A stretch of 64,000 nt of DNA from Sphingomonas radiodurans (GTDB lineage Bacteria; Pseudomonadota; Alphaproteobacteria; Sphingomonadales; Sphingomonadaceae), in assembly GCF_020866845.1 (NCBI RefSeq), contig NZ_CP086594.1, forward strand, positions 2,514,501 through 2,578,500. Direction: 5' to 3'. The position numbers and the translations under genes were made by a program. A model generated the notes under the pieces. The model was not told the DNA's origin and searched no databases. It worked only from the letters and a program-made list of their open reading frames with translations. The stretch's first letter is position 1. Every line of letters starts with the position of its first letter. Shown one piece after another: positions 55,771 to 64,000 of this stretch.

Positions 55771-57147
55771 TTATCCCTGCATTGCCTCCAGTTCGATCCC
55801 CTTGGTCTCCTTGATGAACCGCTGGACCAGGAAGAAGCTGATCAACGCACAGCCACCGTAGAAGCTGTAGCTCACGGCTAGGCCGAGGCCCGCCGCCATG
55901 ATCGGAAAGGTTTGCGCGATCAGATAGTTGGAGAACCATTGTGCAAAGCCGCACACCGCCAGCGCGGAGCCGCGCAGCTGGTTGGGGAACATCTCGCCCA
56001 GCATCACCCACATGATCGGGCCCCAAGATACGTTGAAGAAGATCACGTACAAATTGGCAGCAATCAGCGCCACCGTCCCGAGATTTGCAGACAATTGAAG
56101 CTGTCCGTCAGCATCCAGCGTCCCATTTCCGAAGACATAAACCAACGTGAACAGCGTCACCGTCATCCCAGCCGAGCCGATCAAGAGCAACGGCTTGCGC
56201 CCGATCTTGTCGACCAGCGCGATCGTCAGGAAGCACGCCGCAATCGACACGACGCCTGAGACGATGTTGATCAGCAGGGACTGGTCTTCGGTAAACCCTG
56301 CCAGCTGCCACAAGGTCGCGCCGTAATAGAAGATAACGTTGATGCCGACCAGTTGCTGGAAAACCGCCAAGACGAGGCCAGCCCAGACAATCGGACGCAG
56401 AAAAGTCCCGGGCGCGCGTACGTCGCTGAGCCTCGGACGGTGATCGACGTCGAAGGTACCGCGGATTTCTTCAAGCTTTGCCTTCGCCACCACTTCGCCG
56501 AACAGCCGCGTGAGCACGACCGCTGCTTGCTCATGCCGTCCTTTGGCCACCAGAAAGCGCGGGCTTTCCGGAATGAAGCACAGCGCCAGCAGGAAAACCG
56601 CCGCCGGCAGCGCCTGCATGAGATACATCCAGCGCCACGCTTCAATGCCGCCCCAGAAGATATTTGTCGACGCGCCCGCCGCGATGGCCAGGAAATAGTT
56701 GACCACGAACGCGGTGGTTAGGCCGGTGATGATCATGATCTGCTGCACGGTCGTCATCCGCCCACGCACATTGGCCGGCGCGACCTCCGAAATATAGGCC
56801 GGCGAGAGCACACTCGCGGCCCCCACCGCCATCCCCCCGGCAATCCGCGCCAGCACGAACAGCCACTGCACTTGTGCAAAACCCTGGACGAGCGCCCCGA
56901 TCAGGAACAGCAGCGCCGCCAGCATCATCACCAGTCGCCGACCCATGAGATCGGCGAGGCGACCCGCCAGGAATGCACCGATAAAACAGCCGATTAGCAA
57001 CGAGCCGACCGTAAATCCCAGGCCGCCATCGCTCAGGTTGAACGCCTTTCTCAGGCCGTCCTGCGTGCCGTTGACCGCCCCACTGTCATACCCGAACAAC
57101 AAGCCGCCAATCGTCGCCACCGCGACGATCGCGGCGATGAAGCCCAT
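55771..57147 (-). CDS. MFS sugar porter (XylE/GalP-like)
   Basis: A 458-residue 12-helix sugar:H+ symporter. Sugar-porter signatures are present: 'GRLADLMGRRLV' after helix 2, 'PESPRFLVAKGR' at the end of the N-half, 'QQLVGINVIFYYG' in helix 7 with the sugar-binding QQ, and 'VDKIGRKPLLLIGS'. It likely brings xylose, arabinose, galactose or glucose into the cell. ATG 57147 has GAGG 6 bases upstream and gives the usual N-terminus; a GTG at 57174 is possible. It follows the SGNH gene by 54 bases and probably shares its operator. Confidence 0.92.
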   Translation of the reverse strand: MGFIAAIVAVATIGGLLFGYDSGAVNGTQDGLRKAFNLSDGGLGFTVGSLLIGCFIGAFLAGRLADLMGRRLVMMLAALLFLIGALVQGFAQVQWLFVLARIAGGMAVGAASVLSPAYISEVAPANVRGRMTTVQQIMIITGLTTAFVVNYFLAIAAGASTNIFWGGIEAWRWMYLMQALPAAVFLLALCFIPESPRFLVAKGRHEQAAVVLTRLFGEVVAKAKLEEIRGTFDVDHRPRLSDVRAPGTFLRPIVWAGLVLAVFQQLVGINVIFYYGATLWQLAGFTEDQSLLINIVSGVVSIAACFLTIALVDKIGRKPLLLIGSAGMTVTLFTLVYVFGNGTLDADGQLQLSANLGTVALIAANLYVIFFNVSWGPIMWVMLGEMFPNQLRGSALAVCGFAQWFSNYLIAQTFPIMAAGLGLAVSYSFYGGCALISFFLVQRFIKETKGIELEAMQG

Positions 57148-57201
57148 ATTGGCCTCTGTTTCCCCTCGCTCCACGCTACTCTCCCTGCGCCTTATTATGA
57201 T

Positions 57202-58566
57202 TCATTCGACCCTCGCTACCTGAACGCGCTCGGCCGCCCCGGTATCGTATGTAACAGATTGCCGGCCAAGCGCTGCTTCCCTCGAATGCAGCGGGCCGCG
57301 CTCGGCCGAGCGCTTTGCGCCTACGCCATCGGTGAACATCGCGAGCGGGACGGCGTCGCCCATCGCCTTGTAGCCCGCCATTGAGGGGTGAAGATGATCG
57401 CCCGAGTCGAATGCAGGCGCCAGCCGGTCAGGCCGCACAGGATCACGCATGATCCGATCGAAGTCGATCACCGCATCGAACGTCCCGCTCGTGCGGATAA
57501 AGCGGTTGATCGCCTGGCGGTCAGCCTCCGTCGCTGCGCCGGGATTGTAATAGTCGTTGCCGCCGAACGGCATGATGGTGCCCGCGATCAGCTTGATCCC
57601 GTGCGCATGCGCACGTGCGGCGAGCTCGGCATAGCCCTGCGTGATCCGGGTCACCAACGCCTTGTGCGCCGCCGCGTCCACCAGCCCGTCGCGAGTCAGC
57701 ACCCCGATATCGTTGACGCCTTCCAGCATGATGGCCCATCGCACGCCGCTTCGTGCGACCACGTCGCGGTCGAATCGGGCGAGCAAATTGGGGCCGAGGC
57801 CATCGAGCAGTACGCGGTTGCCGCCGATCCCCGCGTTCACCACGCCGATAGCGCGCGTGTCAGGATCGGCGCGCAGCCGAGCGGCGAATGTGTCGGTCCA
57901 GCGCGCGTGCGTATCGGGGGCGACGCCGTAGCCGTCGGTGATCGAATCGCCGATCGCCACTACCGCAGCGGCGCCTGCTGGTGCCTCCACCTCGACGTCC
58001 GCGAGCACCCACCAGCGCGCTGACGCCTCGGCACCCGACGGATCGTCAACCGCGACGCTGTCGCCCGCGATCAGGTAGCTGGTCGCGCGAGATCCGGGAT
58101 GCCCGGTTTGAACACTCGGCACGGATGGCAGATGCAGGCTGATCGCAAGGTCGGCGCCAGGCTCCAGCGCGATCGACACAGGGTCGGAATAGACTTCGGC
58201 ACCCGCGGCGATCGTTACGGCGGTCTGCCCGCCGAACGCAAGCATCCGCCCGCTGCCTGCCGCGAGCCGCGGGCCACCCGCGGGACGGGCGACGTGGGCG
58301 CGGCTGATCAGCAGCGGCGCGGTGCCGAACACGTTGGAGAAACGCACGCGAAGCCGCTTGCCCGCCGCAGACAGTCGGACGACTTGGCGGAGCGTGAGGT
58401 CGCGGCTTCTGGCAGGCGGCAGCGCGTTCTCGGCAGCGGGGATCATTTGCGCCGAGCCCCAACTCGCGATCCAGCGCGCGGGTGACGAGGGTTGGCCACC
58501 GGCCAGCGAAGGGCACGCAAGCAGCAACGTCGCGACCAGAACGCGTGTACTGCTCAATCCCCCCAT
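57202..58566 (-). CDS. SGNH/GDSL hydrolase, exported
   Basis: A 454-residue esterase with a signal peptide (to ~24). Block I Ser is in 'VVAIGDSITDGYG' (~residue 207), block II Gly in 'NAGIGGNRVL', block III Asn in 'MLEGVNDIG' and block V Asp/His in 'SGDHLHPS'. The ~190 residues before the Ser form a beta-rich domain starting 'WIASWGSAQM', as in a common family of secreted carbohydrate esterases. Likely a deacetylase of plant polysaccharide. A palindromic operator lies 18 bases upstream. Confidence 0.87.
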   Translation of the reverse strand: MGGLSSTRVLVATLLLACPSLAGGQPSSPARWIASWGSAQMIPAAENALPPARSRDLTLRQVVRLSAAGKRLRVRFSNVFGTAPLLISRAHVARPAGGPRLAAGSGRMLAFGGQTAVTIAAGAEVYSDPVSIALEPGADLAISLHLPSVPSVQTGHPGSRATSYLIAGDSVAVDDPSGAEASARWWVLADVEVEAPAGAAAVVAIGDSITDGYGVAPDTHARWTDTFAARLRADPDTRAIGVVNAGIGGNRVLLDGLGPNLLARFDRDVVARSGVRWAIMLEGVNDIGVLTRDGLVDAAAHKALVTRITQGYAELAARAHAHGIKLIAGTIMPFGGNDYYNPGAATEADRQAINRFIRTSGTFDAVIDFDRIMRDPVRPDRLAPAFDSGDHLHPSMAGYKAMGDAVPLAMFTDGVGAKRSAERGPLHSREAALGRQSVTYDTGAAERVQVARVE

Positions 58567-58583
58567 TCGTCGCCCTCGTTAGA

Positions 58584-58597
58584 CGTTAGCGCTAACA
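58584..58597. promoter_or_regulatory. LacI-type operator candidate 7 (CGTTAGCGCTAACA)
   Basis: Holds the perfect 12-base palindrome GTTAGCGCTAAC, 18 bases upstream of the SGNH-MFS operon. A second half-like motif (ATTAGCGC) follows at 58597-58604. Confidence 0.68.
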
Positions 58598-58700
58598 TTA
58601 GCGCAGGGGAAGCGAGCCGCGCAAGCGCGAACCGGAGTGCCGACTGTCCGATACCCGAACGAAGGCGATCGCCTGTTGACACCGATGGTCCCGAGCGGTC

Positions 58701-58714
58701 TGTTACCGCTACAA
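58701..58714. promoter_or_regulatory. LacI-type operator candidate 8 (TGTTACCGCTACAA)
   Basis: One mismatch to TGNTANCGCTACCA, 31 bases upstream of the second GH3 gene. Weakest of the eight by symmetry. Confidence 0.5.
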
Positions 58715-58745
58715 CGGCTGGACTCAAGAAGCCGTGGGAGAGGCT

Positions 58746-61217
58746 ATGACGTCCTATCTGGTGATGCGCAGAGTGCTGGCTGTCACGTTGCTGGCCGCCG
58801 GAGCGCCCATCGCGGCGCAGGGCGACCTCTCACCGGCGGCGAGCCCGGCGAGTTGGCCGACGGTGACCCCGAAGCTCCGGCGCGATCCCGCCATCGAGCG
58901 ACGTATCGCCGATCTAATGGCGCGCATGTCGGTCGAGGATAAGGTCGGCCAGATGATGCAGATCGATATCGCCAGCATCACGCCGAAGGACGTGGAAACC
59001 TACAAGATCGGGTCGATCCTGAACGGCGGGAATTCAGCTCCAAACAACGACGAGCGCGCTCCTGCCGCCGAATGGTTGAAGCTGGCCGACGCCTTCTACG
59101 ATGCGTCCATGAAGCGATCAGACGGGCGGCCCGCCATTCCGGTGATCTGGGGCACCGACGCGGTCCACGGCGCGAACAATATCGTCGGGGGAACGCTGTT
59201 CCCGCACAATATCGGCCTGGGCGCGACACGCGATCCGGCGCTCGTCCGTCGCATTGGTCAGGCCACAGCCGTCGAAACCGCCGCGACCGGCATCGACTGG
59301 AGCTTCGCGCCAACGTTGGCGGTCGTTCAGGACGATCGCTGGGGCCGCACATATGAAAGCTATTCGGAGGAGCCGTCGATCGTCGCGTCCTACGCCGGCG
59401 AGATGGTGGAGGGCATTCAGGGCGCCGTGGGCCGCGACTTCATGGGGCCGGGCCGCGTGATCGCGTCGGTCAAGCACTTCGTCGGCGACGGGGGTACCGG
59501 CGGCCGCGATCAGGGCGATGCCCGCGTGCCCGAAGACGTGCTGCGCAGCGTTCACGCGGCTGGCTATCCGCCTGCGCTCGAAGCCGGCGCGCTGACGGTG
59601 ATGGTGTCGTTTTCAAGCTGGAATGGCGTGAAAATGACCGGCAACAAGTCGATGCTCACCGATGTGCTGAAGGGCCGAATGGGGTTCGACGGCATCGTGG
59701 TGAGCGACTGGAACGCGCACGGACAGGTGCCCGGCTGCACCAACGAGGATTGTGCAGCAGCGGTGAACGCCGGGCTCGACATGTTCATGTATTCCGGGCC
59801 GGGCTGGAAGAAGCTTTACGACAGCACGCTGGCGCACGTGAAATCAGGCGCCATCAGCGCGGCGCGGCTGGATGACGCGGTAGCGCGCATCCTGCGGGTC
59901 AAGCTGATCGCGGGTACGTTCGATCGCGGTCGTCCATCCAGCCGGCCGCTGGCAGGCGAATTCGCGCGCATCGGCGCGCCCGAGCACCGCGCGCTCGCGC
60001 GTGAGGCCGTCGCGAAATCGCTGGTGCTCCTCAAGAACAATGGCGGCGTCCTGCCGATCGAGGCCGGTGCCAACATCCTGGTCGCAGGCACTGCCGCCGA
60101 CAACATCGGCCAAGCCGCGGGCGGCTGGTCGATCACGTGGCAGGGGACCGATGTCACCAACAAGGATTTCCCGAACGGCCAGTCGATCTGGTCGGGTATC
60201 GCTCAGGCGGCGCGCGCTGCCGGGGGGCGCGCGACCTTGTCGGTGGATGGTAGTTTCACCAGCAAACCCGACGTGGCGGTCGTCGTGTTCGGCGAAACGC
60301 CCTATGCCGAATTTACCGGCGACAGGCCGACGCTAGAGTATAGCCCGCAGGACAAGCAGGATCTGGCGCTGCTGCGCAAGCTCAAGGCCGCCGGCGTGCC
60401 CGTCGTTGCGGTGTTCCTCTCCGGGCGGCCGATGTGGGTGAACCCGGAACTCAACGCCGCCGACGCGTTTGTCGCCGCGTTTCTGCCGGGCACCGAGGGC
60501 GGCGGCGTTGCCGACGTGCTGCTGGCCGGCAAGAACGGTCGGCCGGCGCGCGACTTCACCGGCAAGCTCAGCTTTTCCTGGCCCAAGCGGATCGACCAGA
60601 ACGTCCTCAACCGCCGCGATCCCAATTACGACCCGCTGTTCCCGTTCGGCTACGGCTTGAGCTACGCTGCGGCAACGACGGTGCCCAAGCTCGACGAGAC
60701 GCGCCCTAGCGCGGCGGCGGGCGACCAGAATGCCCTATTCGTGCGCGGGCGAGTGGCGGTTGGCGCGCGGCTGGAAGCGGGCGGGGCGGTCGTGCAGACC
60801 CGCACCGATCGCAAGGCGCAGGAGGATAGCTTGCGCCTTACCTGGAGCGGTTCGGGCGAGGGTCGCTTCGCGATCGAGCAGCCCAGCCCGATCGACCTGA
60901 CGCGGGAGTCCAACGGTGAACTCAGCCTGCTGATCGACTACCGCGTCGTGACGCCATCCTCCGGGCCCGTGACACTGTCGATCGCCAGCGGCGACAAGGT
61001 CGGTATCGTCCCCGTCACTGCTGCCGTCGCAGCCGCGGTGCCCGGTGCCTGGACCCAAATGGCGGTTCCGCTGCGGTGTTTCGCCGAGGCTGGCGCAGAT
61101 ATGGCGCGCGTAACCCGCGCGTTCGTCATGGCGAGTAGCGGGCGGTTGGCGATTGACGTTTCGGAGGTACGTATCGGCAGCGCCCCTCCGGGTCCGCTCA
61201 CATGCGCAGTCCGCTGA
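58746..61217 (+). CDS. GH3 beta-glucosidase / 1,4-beta-glucan glucohydrolase (ExoP-type)
   Basis: An 823-residue exported GH3 (signal peptide to ~24). 'IPVIWGTDAVHGANN', 'VIASVKHFVGDGGT' with the substrate-binding Lys-His pair, and nucleophile Asp in 'FDGIVVSDWNAHG' identify the barrel. The alpha/beta sandwich follows, then a ~170-residue C-terminal beta domain of the ExoP galactose-binding-like type (~650-823). It probably releases glucose from beta-glucan or xyloglucan oligosaccharides. GGGAGAGG lies just before the ATG at 58746. Confidence 0.92.
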   Translation: MTSYLVMRRVLAVTLLAAGAPIAAQGDLSPAASPASWPTVTPKLRRDPAIERRIADLMARMSVEDKVGQMMQIDIASITPKDVETYKIGSILNGGNSAPNNDERAPAAEWLKLADAFYDASMKRSDGRPAIPVIWGTDAVHGANNIVGGTLFPHNIGLGATRDPALVRRIGQATAVETAATGIDWSFAPTLAVVQDDRWGRTYESYSEEPSIVASYAGEMVEGIQGAVGRDFMGPGRVIASVKHFVGDGGTGGRDQGDARVPEDVLRSVHAAGYPPALEAGALTVMVSFSSWNGVKMTGNKSMLTDVLKGRMGFDGIVVSDWNAHGQVPGCTNEDCAAAVNAGLDMFMYSGPGWKKLYDSTLAHVKSGAISAARLDDAVARILRVKLIAGTFDRGRPSSRPLAGEFARIGAPEHRALAREAVAKSLVLLKNNGGVLPIEAGANILVAGTAADNIGQAAGGWSITWQGTDVTNKDFPNGQSIWSGIAQAARAAGGRATLSVDGSFTSKPDVAVVVFGETPYAEFTGDRPTLEYSPQDKQDLALLRKLKAAGVPVVAVFLSGRPMWVNPELNAADAFVAAFLPGTEGGGVADVLLAGKNGRPARDFTGKLSFSWPKRIDQNVLNRRDPNYDPLFPFGYGLSYAAATTVPKLDETRPSAAAGDQNALFVRGRVAVGARLEAGGAVVQTRTDRKAQEDSLRLTWSGSGEGRFAIEQPSPIDLTRESNGELSLLIDYRVVTPSSGPVTLSIASGDKVGIVPVTAAVAAAVPGAWTQMAVPLRCFAEAGADMARVTRAFVMASSGRLAIDVSEVRIGSAPPGPLTCAVR

Positions 61218-61335
61218 TCGTGGCCCGCAGGACAAAGGGTCGAGCGCGATTGCTCCCAGACCTGAAGGGTGTGATCTCGCCGTCGCCGATCGATGCGCGC
61301 GCGAACGGCTCTCATCCTATGCCGCGGGCGTGAGG

Positions 61336-62355
61336 ATGCCGCTCAACCGGCGTGAGTGCCTCGTCGGGATGGCAGCGCTGTCGGTGACGACGCCGGGGCT
61401 CGCCGCTGCGGGCACGCCACGGACCGTCGGCGGTGTCCGCCGTTTCGATCCCGCGCTCGACGCCGTGATCGACGCGAATGCGCCGATCGAGGTTCTGGGC
61501 GAGGGATATCAATGGGCCGAGGGGCCGGTCTGGCTTCGCAAGCAAGGTTGGCTGCTGTTCACCGACGTGCCGGGAAACACGATCTGGCGGTGGCGACCGG
61601 GTCGCGGCACCGACGTCTTCATGCGGCCATCCGGCCTCGCCGGGCCAGTGCCCGCCGCCTTCAACGAGGCGGGCGCCAACGGGCTTGCTGTCGACAGCGC
61701 CGGGCGTCTCGTGATGGCGGACAGCGGCAACCGCGCCATCGCCAGCGTCGATCTTGCGACGCGCCGCAAGACGATCCTGGCCGATCGGTTTGCGGGCAAG
61801 CGCTTCAACAGTCCGAACACCGTGGTGGTCGCGCGGAACGGCGCGATCTACTTCACCGATCCGCCCTACGGATTGAAGGATCCCGACCGATCACCGCTGC
61901 GCGAACTGGATTTTCAGGGGGTCTATCGGCTCGATCCCGACGGACGCGTCCATTTGCTCGAAGGCGACCACCGCCGTCCGAACGGCATCGCGCTGTCACC
62001 CGACGAACGGACGCTGTACCTGGCCCTTTCGGACGAAACGCGGCCCGAATTGCTCGCCTATCCGCTGGATGCGACCGGCCGGACGGGCAAGGTCCGTCTG
62101 GTCCATGACATGCGGGCGCATCTGGCGGCCGGCGCTCCGGGGCTACCGGACGGCGTGGCTGTCGACCGGGCAGGTCGAATATTCGCGACGGGCCCGGGCG
62201 GCGTTCACGTGCTCACCGCCGACGGCCAACTGCTCGGCATCGTCTCGACCGGACAGGCGATTGCGAACCTCTGCTTCGGCGGACGCGATGGCCGAACACT
62301 CTTTCTGGCCTCGCACGATATGGTGGCCAGCGTTCGCACCAGGACGCGCGCTTAA
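61336..62355 (+). CDS. SMP-30/gluconolactonase-family protein, exported
   Basis: A 339-residue beta-propeller lactonase with an N-terminal export signal that has a twin-arginine-like start ('NRRECLVGMAALSVTT'). Propeller signatures: 'GYQWAEGPVWL' with the metal Glu, 'GANGLAVDSAGRLVMAD', 'FNSPNTVVVARNGAIYFTDPPYG' and 'LPDGVAVDRAGRIFATG'. It should open sugar lactones in the periplasm. It lies beside a convergent sugar-acid dehydratase, a natural next step. ATG 61336 or GTG 61330; no strong RBS. Confidence 0.85.
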   Translation: MPLNRRECLVGMAALSVTTPGLAAAGTPRTVGGVRRFDPALDAVIDANAPIEVLGEGYQWAEGPVWLRKQGWLLFTDVPGNTIWRWRPGRGTDVFMRPSGLAGPVPAAFNEAGANGLAVDSAGRLVMADSGNRAIASVDLATRRKTILADRFAGKRFNSPNTVVVARNGAIYFTDPPYGLKDPDRSPLRELDFQGVYRLDPDGRVHLLEGDHRRPNGIALSPDERTLYLALSDETRPELLAYPLDATGRTGKVRLVHDMRAHLAAGAPGLPDGVAVDRAGRIFATGPGGVHVLTADGQLLGIVSTGQAIANLCFGGRDGRTLFLASHDMVASVRTRTRA

Positions 62356-62370
62356 AGCTCGCGCCAGGCG

Positions 62371-62394
62371 CACCCCGGTCGCTTGATCGGGGTG
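62371..62394. terminator. Hairpin between convergent genes
   Basis: CACCCCG pairs with CGGGGTG, extendable to 10 bp with one mismatch and a 4-base loop. No T-tract, so a terminator role is tentative. Confidence 0.4.
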
Positions 62395-62410
62395 TCTCCC
62401 GTCGGACTGA

Positions 62411-64000
62411 TCAGTGATTGTCGCGCGGCAAGCCCGCCGTTTGCGCAATCCGCTGATAGGCCTCGGCCCCTTCGAGGATGGCGCCGGATTCCATCTGCCC
62501 CACCACGGCGCGCTGGATCGCCTGCCACGGGGTCTGCGAAGCGGGATAGGCATAGCCGCCTGCGGCCTCCAACGCGCGGCGGCGTTCGGCGAGTTCGGCA
62601 TCGTCGATCAACAGATTGACCGTCCCCTTGCCCAGATCGATGCGGACCCGATCGCCGGTGCGGATCAACGCTAGGCCGCCCATCGCGGCCGCTTCGGGCG
62701 AGGCGTTGAGGATCGATGGCGATCCGCTGGTGCCCGATTGCCGCCCGTCGCCGATGCACGGCAACGCATGCACGCCTTCACGGATCAGATACGACGGCGG
62801 TCGCATGTTGACGACTTCGGCGGAGCCCGGATAGCCGATCGGCCCGGCCCCGCGCATGAACAGCATCGTGCGATCGGTGATGCCGAGCGCGGGATCGTCG
62901 ATGCGCGCGTGATAATCCTCCGGCCCGTCGAAAACCACGACCGGCCCTTCGAACGCGTTCGGATCGTCGGAATTGGAAAGATAGCGGTCGCGAAACTCGG
63001 GTGAGATCACGCACGTCTTCATGATCGCGCTGTCGAACAGATTCCCACGCAGCACCAGGAACCCTGCACCGTCGATCAGCGGCCGATCGTAACGGCGGAT
63101 GACGTTTTCGTCCTCGATCGCGACTCCCCGGCAATTGTCGCCGATCGTTCGGCCGTTTGCCGTCATCGCGTCCTCCGCGATCAAACCGTGCTCCATCAAC
63201 TGCGAGGCGACCGCCGGCACGCCGCCGGCGCGATAGAAATCCTCCCCGAGATACTCGCCCGCCGGCTGCAGGTTGACGAGCAGCGGGACGTTCAGGCCAT
63301 GCGTCTGCCAGTCGTCGATGGTGAGTTCGACACCGACATGCCGCGCAATGGCGGCGAGGTGGATCGGCGCATTGGTCGATCCGCCGATCGCCGAATTCAC
63401 CCGGATCGCGTTCAGAAAGGCGTCGCGGGTCATGATGTCGGACGGCTTCATGTCTTCCGCCACCATTTCGACGATCCGCCGCCCGGTGCGATAGGCGACC
63501 TCCTGCCGGTCGCGATACGGCGCCGGGATGGCGGCGGACCCGGGCAATTGCATGCCGAGCACTTCGGCCAGGCTGTTCATCGTCGTCGCGGTGCCCATCG
63601 TATTGCAATAGCCGGTCGACGGCGCGGACGAGGCGACGAGCTTGATGAAGCCCGCGTCGTCGATCGCCCCGGTCGCCAGAAGCTCGCGCGCTTTCCAAAC
63701 GATCGTGCCCGAACCGGTGCGCTGGCCCTTGTGCCAGCCATTGAGCATCGGCCCGACCGATAGCGCGATCGCGGGCAGGTTGACCGTCGCCGCCGCCATC
63801 AGGCACGCCGGCGTGGTCTTGTCGCAGCCGATCGTCAGCACCACGCCGTCGAGCGGATAGCCGTACAATATCTCGACCAGACCGAGATAGGCGAGGTTGC
63901 GGTCGAGCCCGGCGGTTGGGCGCTTGCCGGTTTCCTGGATCGGGTGGACGGGGAATTCGAGCGGAATGCCGCCCATCTCGCGAATCCCGTCGCGCACCCG
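62411..64000 (-). CDS. IlvD/Edd-family sugar-acid dehydratase (5' truncated)
   Basis: The frame runs off the window end, leaving 529 C-terminal residues. Iron-sulfur Cys motifs are visible in '[13 protein letters not shown]' and '[16 protein letters not shown]', and late signatures include '[22 protein letters not shown]'. The sequence looks like a pentonate/hexonate dehydratase (arabonate, xylonate or galactonate) rather than dihydroxy-acid dehydratase. It could supply the step missing from the dgo operon or serve an oxidative pentose route with the lactonase at 61336. The exact substrate is not decidable from sequence alone. Confidence 0.87.
   Translation of the reverse strand, partial: RVRDGIREMGGIPLEFPVHPIQETGKRPTAGLDRNLAYLGLVEILYGYPLDGVVLTIGCDKTTPACLMAAATVNLPAIALSVGPMLNGWHKGQRTGSGTIVWKARELLATGAIDDAGFIKLVASSAPSTGYCNTMGTATTMNSLAEVLGMQLPGSAAIPAPYRDRQEVAYRTGRRIVEMVAEDMKPSDIMTRDAFLNAIRVNSAIGGSTNAPIHLAAIARHVGVELTIDDWQTHGLNVPLLVNLQPAGEYLGEDFYRAGGVPAVASQLMEHGLIAEDAMTANGRTIGDNCRGVAIEDENVIRRYDRPLIDGAGFLVLRGNLFDSAIMKTCVISPEFRDRYLSNSDDPNAFEGPVVVFDGPEDYHARIDDPALGITDRTMLFMRGAGPIGYPGSAEVVNMRPPSYLIREGVHALPCIGDGRQSGTSGSPSILNASPEAAAMGGLALIRTGDRVRIDLGKGTVNLLIDDAELAERRRALEAAGGYAYPASQTPWQAIQRAVVGQMESGAILEGAEAYQRIAQTAGLPRDNH

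Noticed and set aside
57200..57225. A ninth operator-like sequence near CTCGCTACCTGA
   Set aside because: Only the right half fits the consensus; the left half has several mismatches and the site overlaps the end of the SGNH coding region.
1..64000. CRISPR arrays, insertion sequences, prophage genes and rRNA
   Set aside because: I looked for regularly spaced repeats, transposase or integrase motifs and rRNA segments and saw none.

Overview
The window is GC-rich chromosomal DNA from an alphaproteobacterium, most likely Sphingomonas or a close sphingomonad. The grounds are an F0 ATPase operon separate from F1, a b/b' subunit pair, a Caulobacter/Xanthomonas-type TonB receptor next to SapC, cupin and tryptophan-halogenase genes, De Ley-Doudoroff galactose genes, and a sphingomonad-style inverted repeat (3413-3531). 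The assignment rests on gene content and protein motifs only.

Bases 1-11.5 kb are housekeeping: the end of a YdbH-YnbE-YdbL envelope lipid-transport operon (+), the F0 operon atpI-B-E-F'-F (+), a DUF2459 protein, then on the minus strand yajC-secD-secF with an Mth938-domain gene and a TfoX-like gene, an ABM-fold monooxygenase and tRNA-Pro(GGG).

From 11.7 to 64 kb almost every gene concerns plant-cell-wall sugars. (a) 11.7-15.1 kb: galactose oxidation (Gfo/Idh/MocA galactose dehydrogenase, lactonase, DgoK, DgoA), with a GntR-like palindrome between the divergent units. (b) 15.1-20.0 kb, minus: a tightly coupled operon of GH43, an SGNH acetylesterase and a GH27 alpha-galactosidase. (c) 20.2-29.7 kb: an esterase, two TIM-barrel sugar isomerase-like enzymes, a Gfo/Idh/MocA oxidoreductase, an MFS transporter, ThuA, a gluconate-dehydrogenase-like subunit 3 plus GMC oxidoreductase, and DUF1080. 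This resembles a 3-keto-glycoside oxidation and cleavage pathway. (d) 29.7-43.5 kb: two atypical GH9 paralogues, a large TonB receptor, SapC, a JmjC-like cupin, a tryptophan-halogenase-like protein and a GH43. (e) 43.5-49.6 kb, minus: an ActP/DUF485 symporter pair and an operon of a GH43 lipoprotein, XylB and XylA. (f) 49.8-61.2 kb: GH3, GH67 alpha-glucuronidase, a LacI-family regulator, an MFS sugar porter, an SGNH hydrolase and a second GH3. (g) 61.3-64 kb: an exported lactonase and a truncated IlvD/Edd sugar-acid dehydratase.

The main system-level observation is a 14-bp palindrome, consensus TGNTANCGCTACCA, upstream of eight of the carbohydrate transcription units (at 20093, 32243, 32456, 40946, 49676, 52197, 58584 and 58701). 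It looks like the operator of a LacI-family xylose-type repressor, and a LacI-family regulator is encoded at 54556-55644. Together with alpha-glucuronidase, several GH43/GH3 enzymes, acetyl esterases and XylAB, this suggests a glucuronoarabinoxylan and galactan utilisation regulon. No GH10/GH11 endoxylanase was recognised here, so depolymerisation is probably encoded elsewhere.
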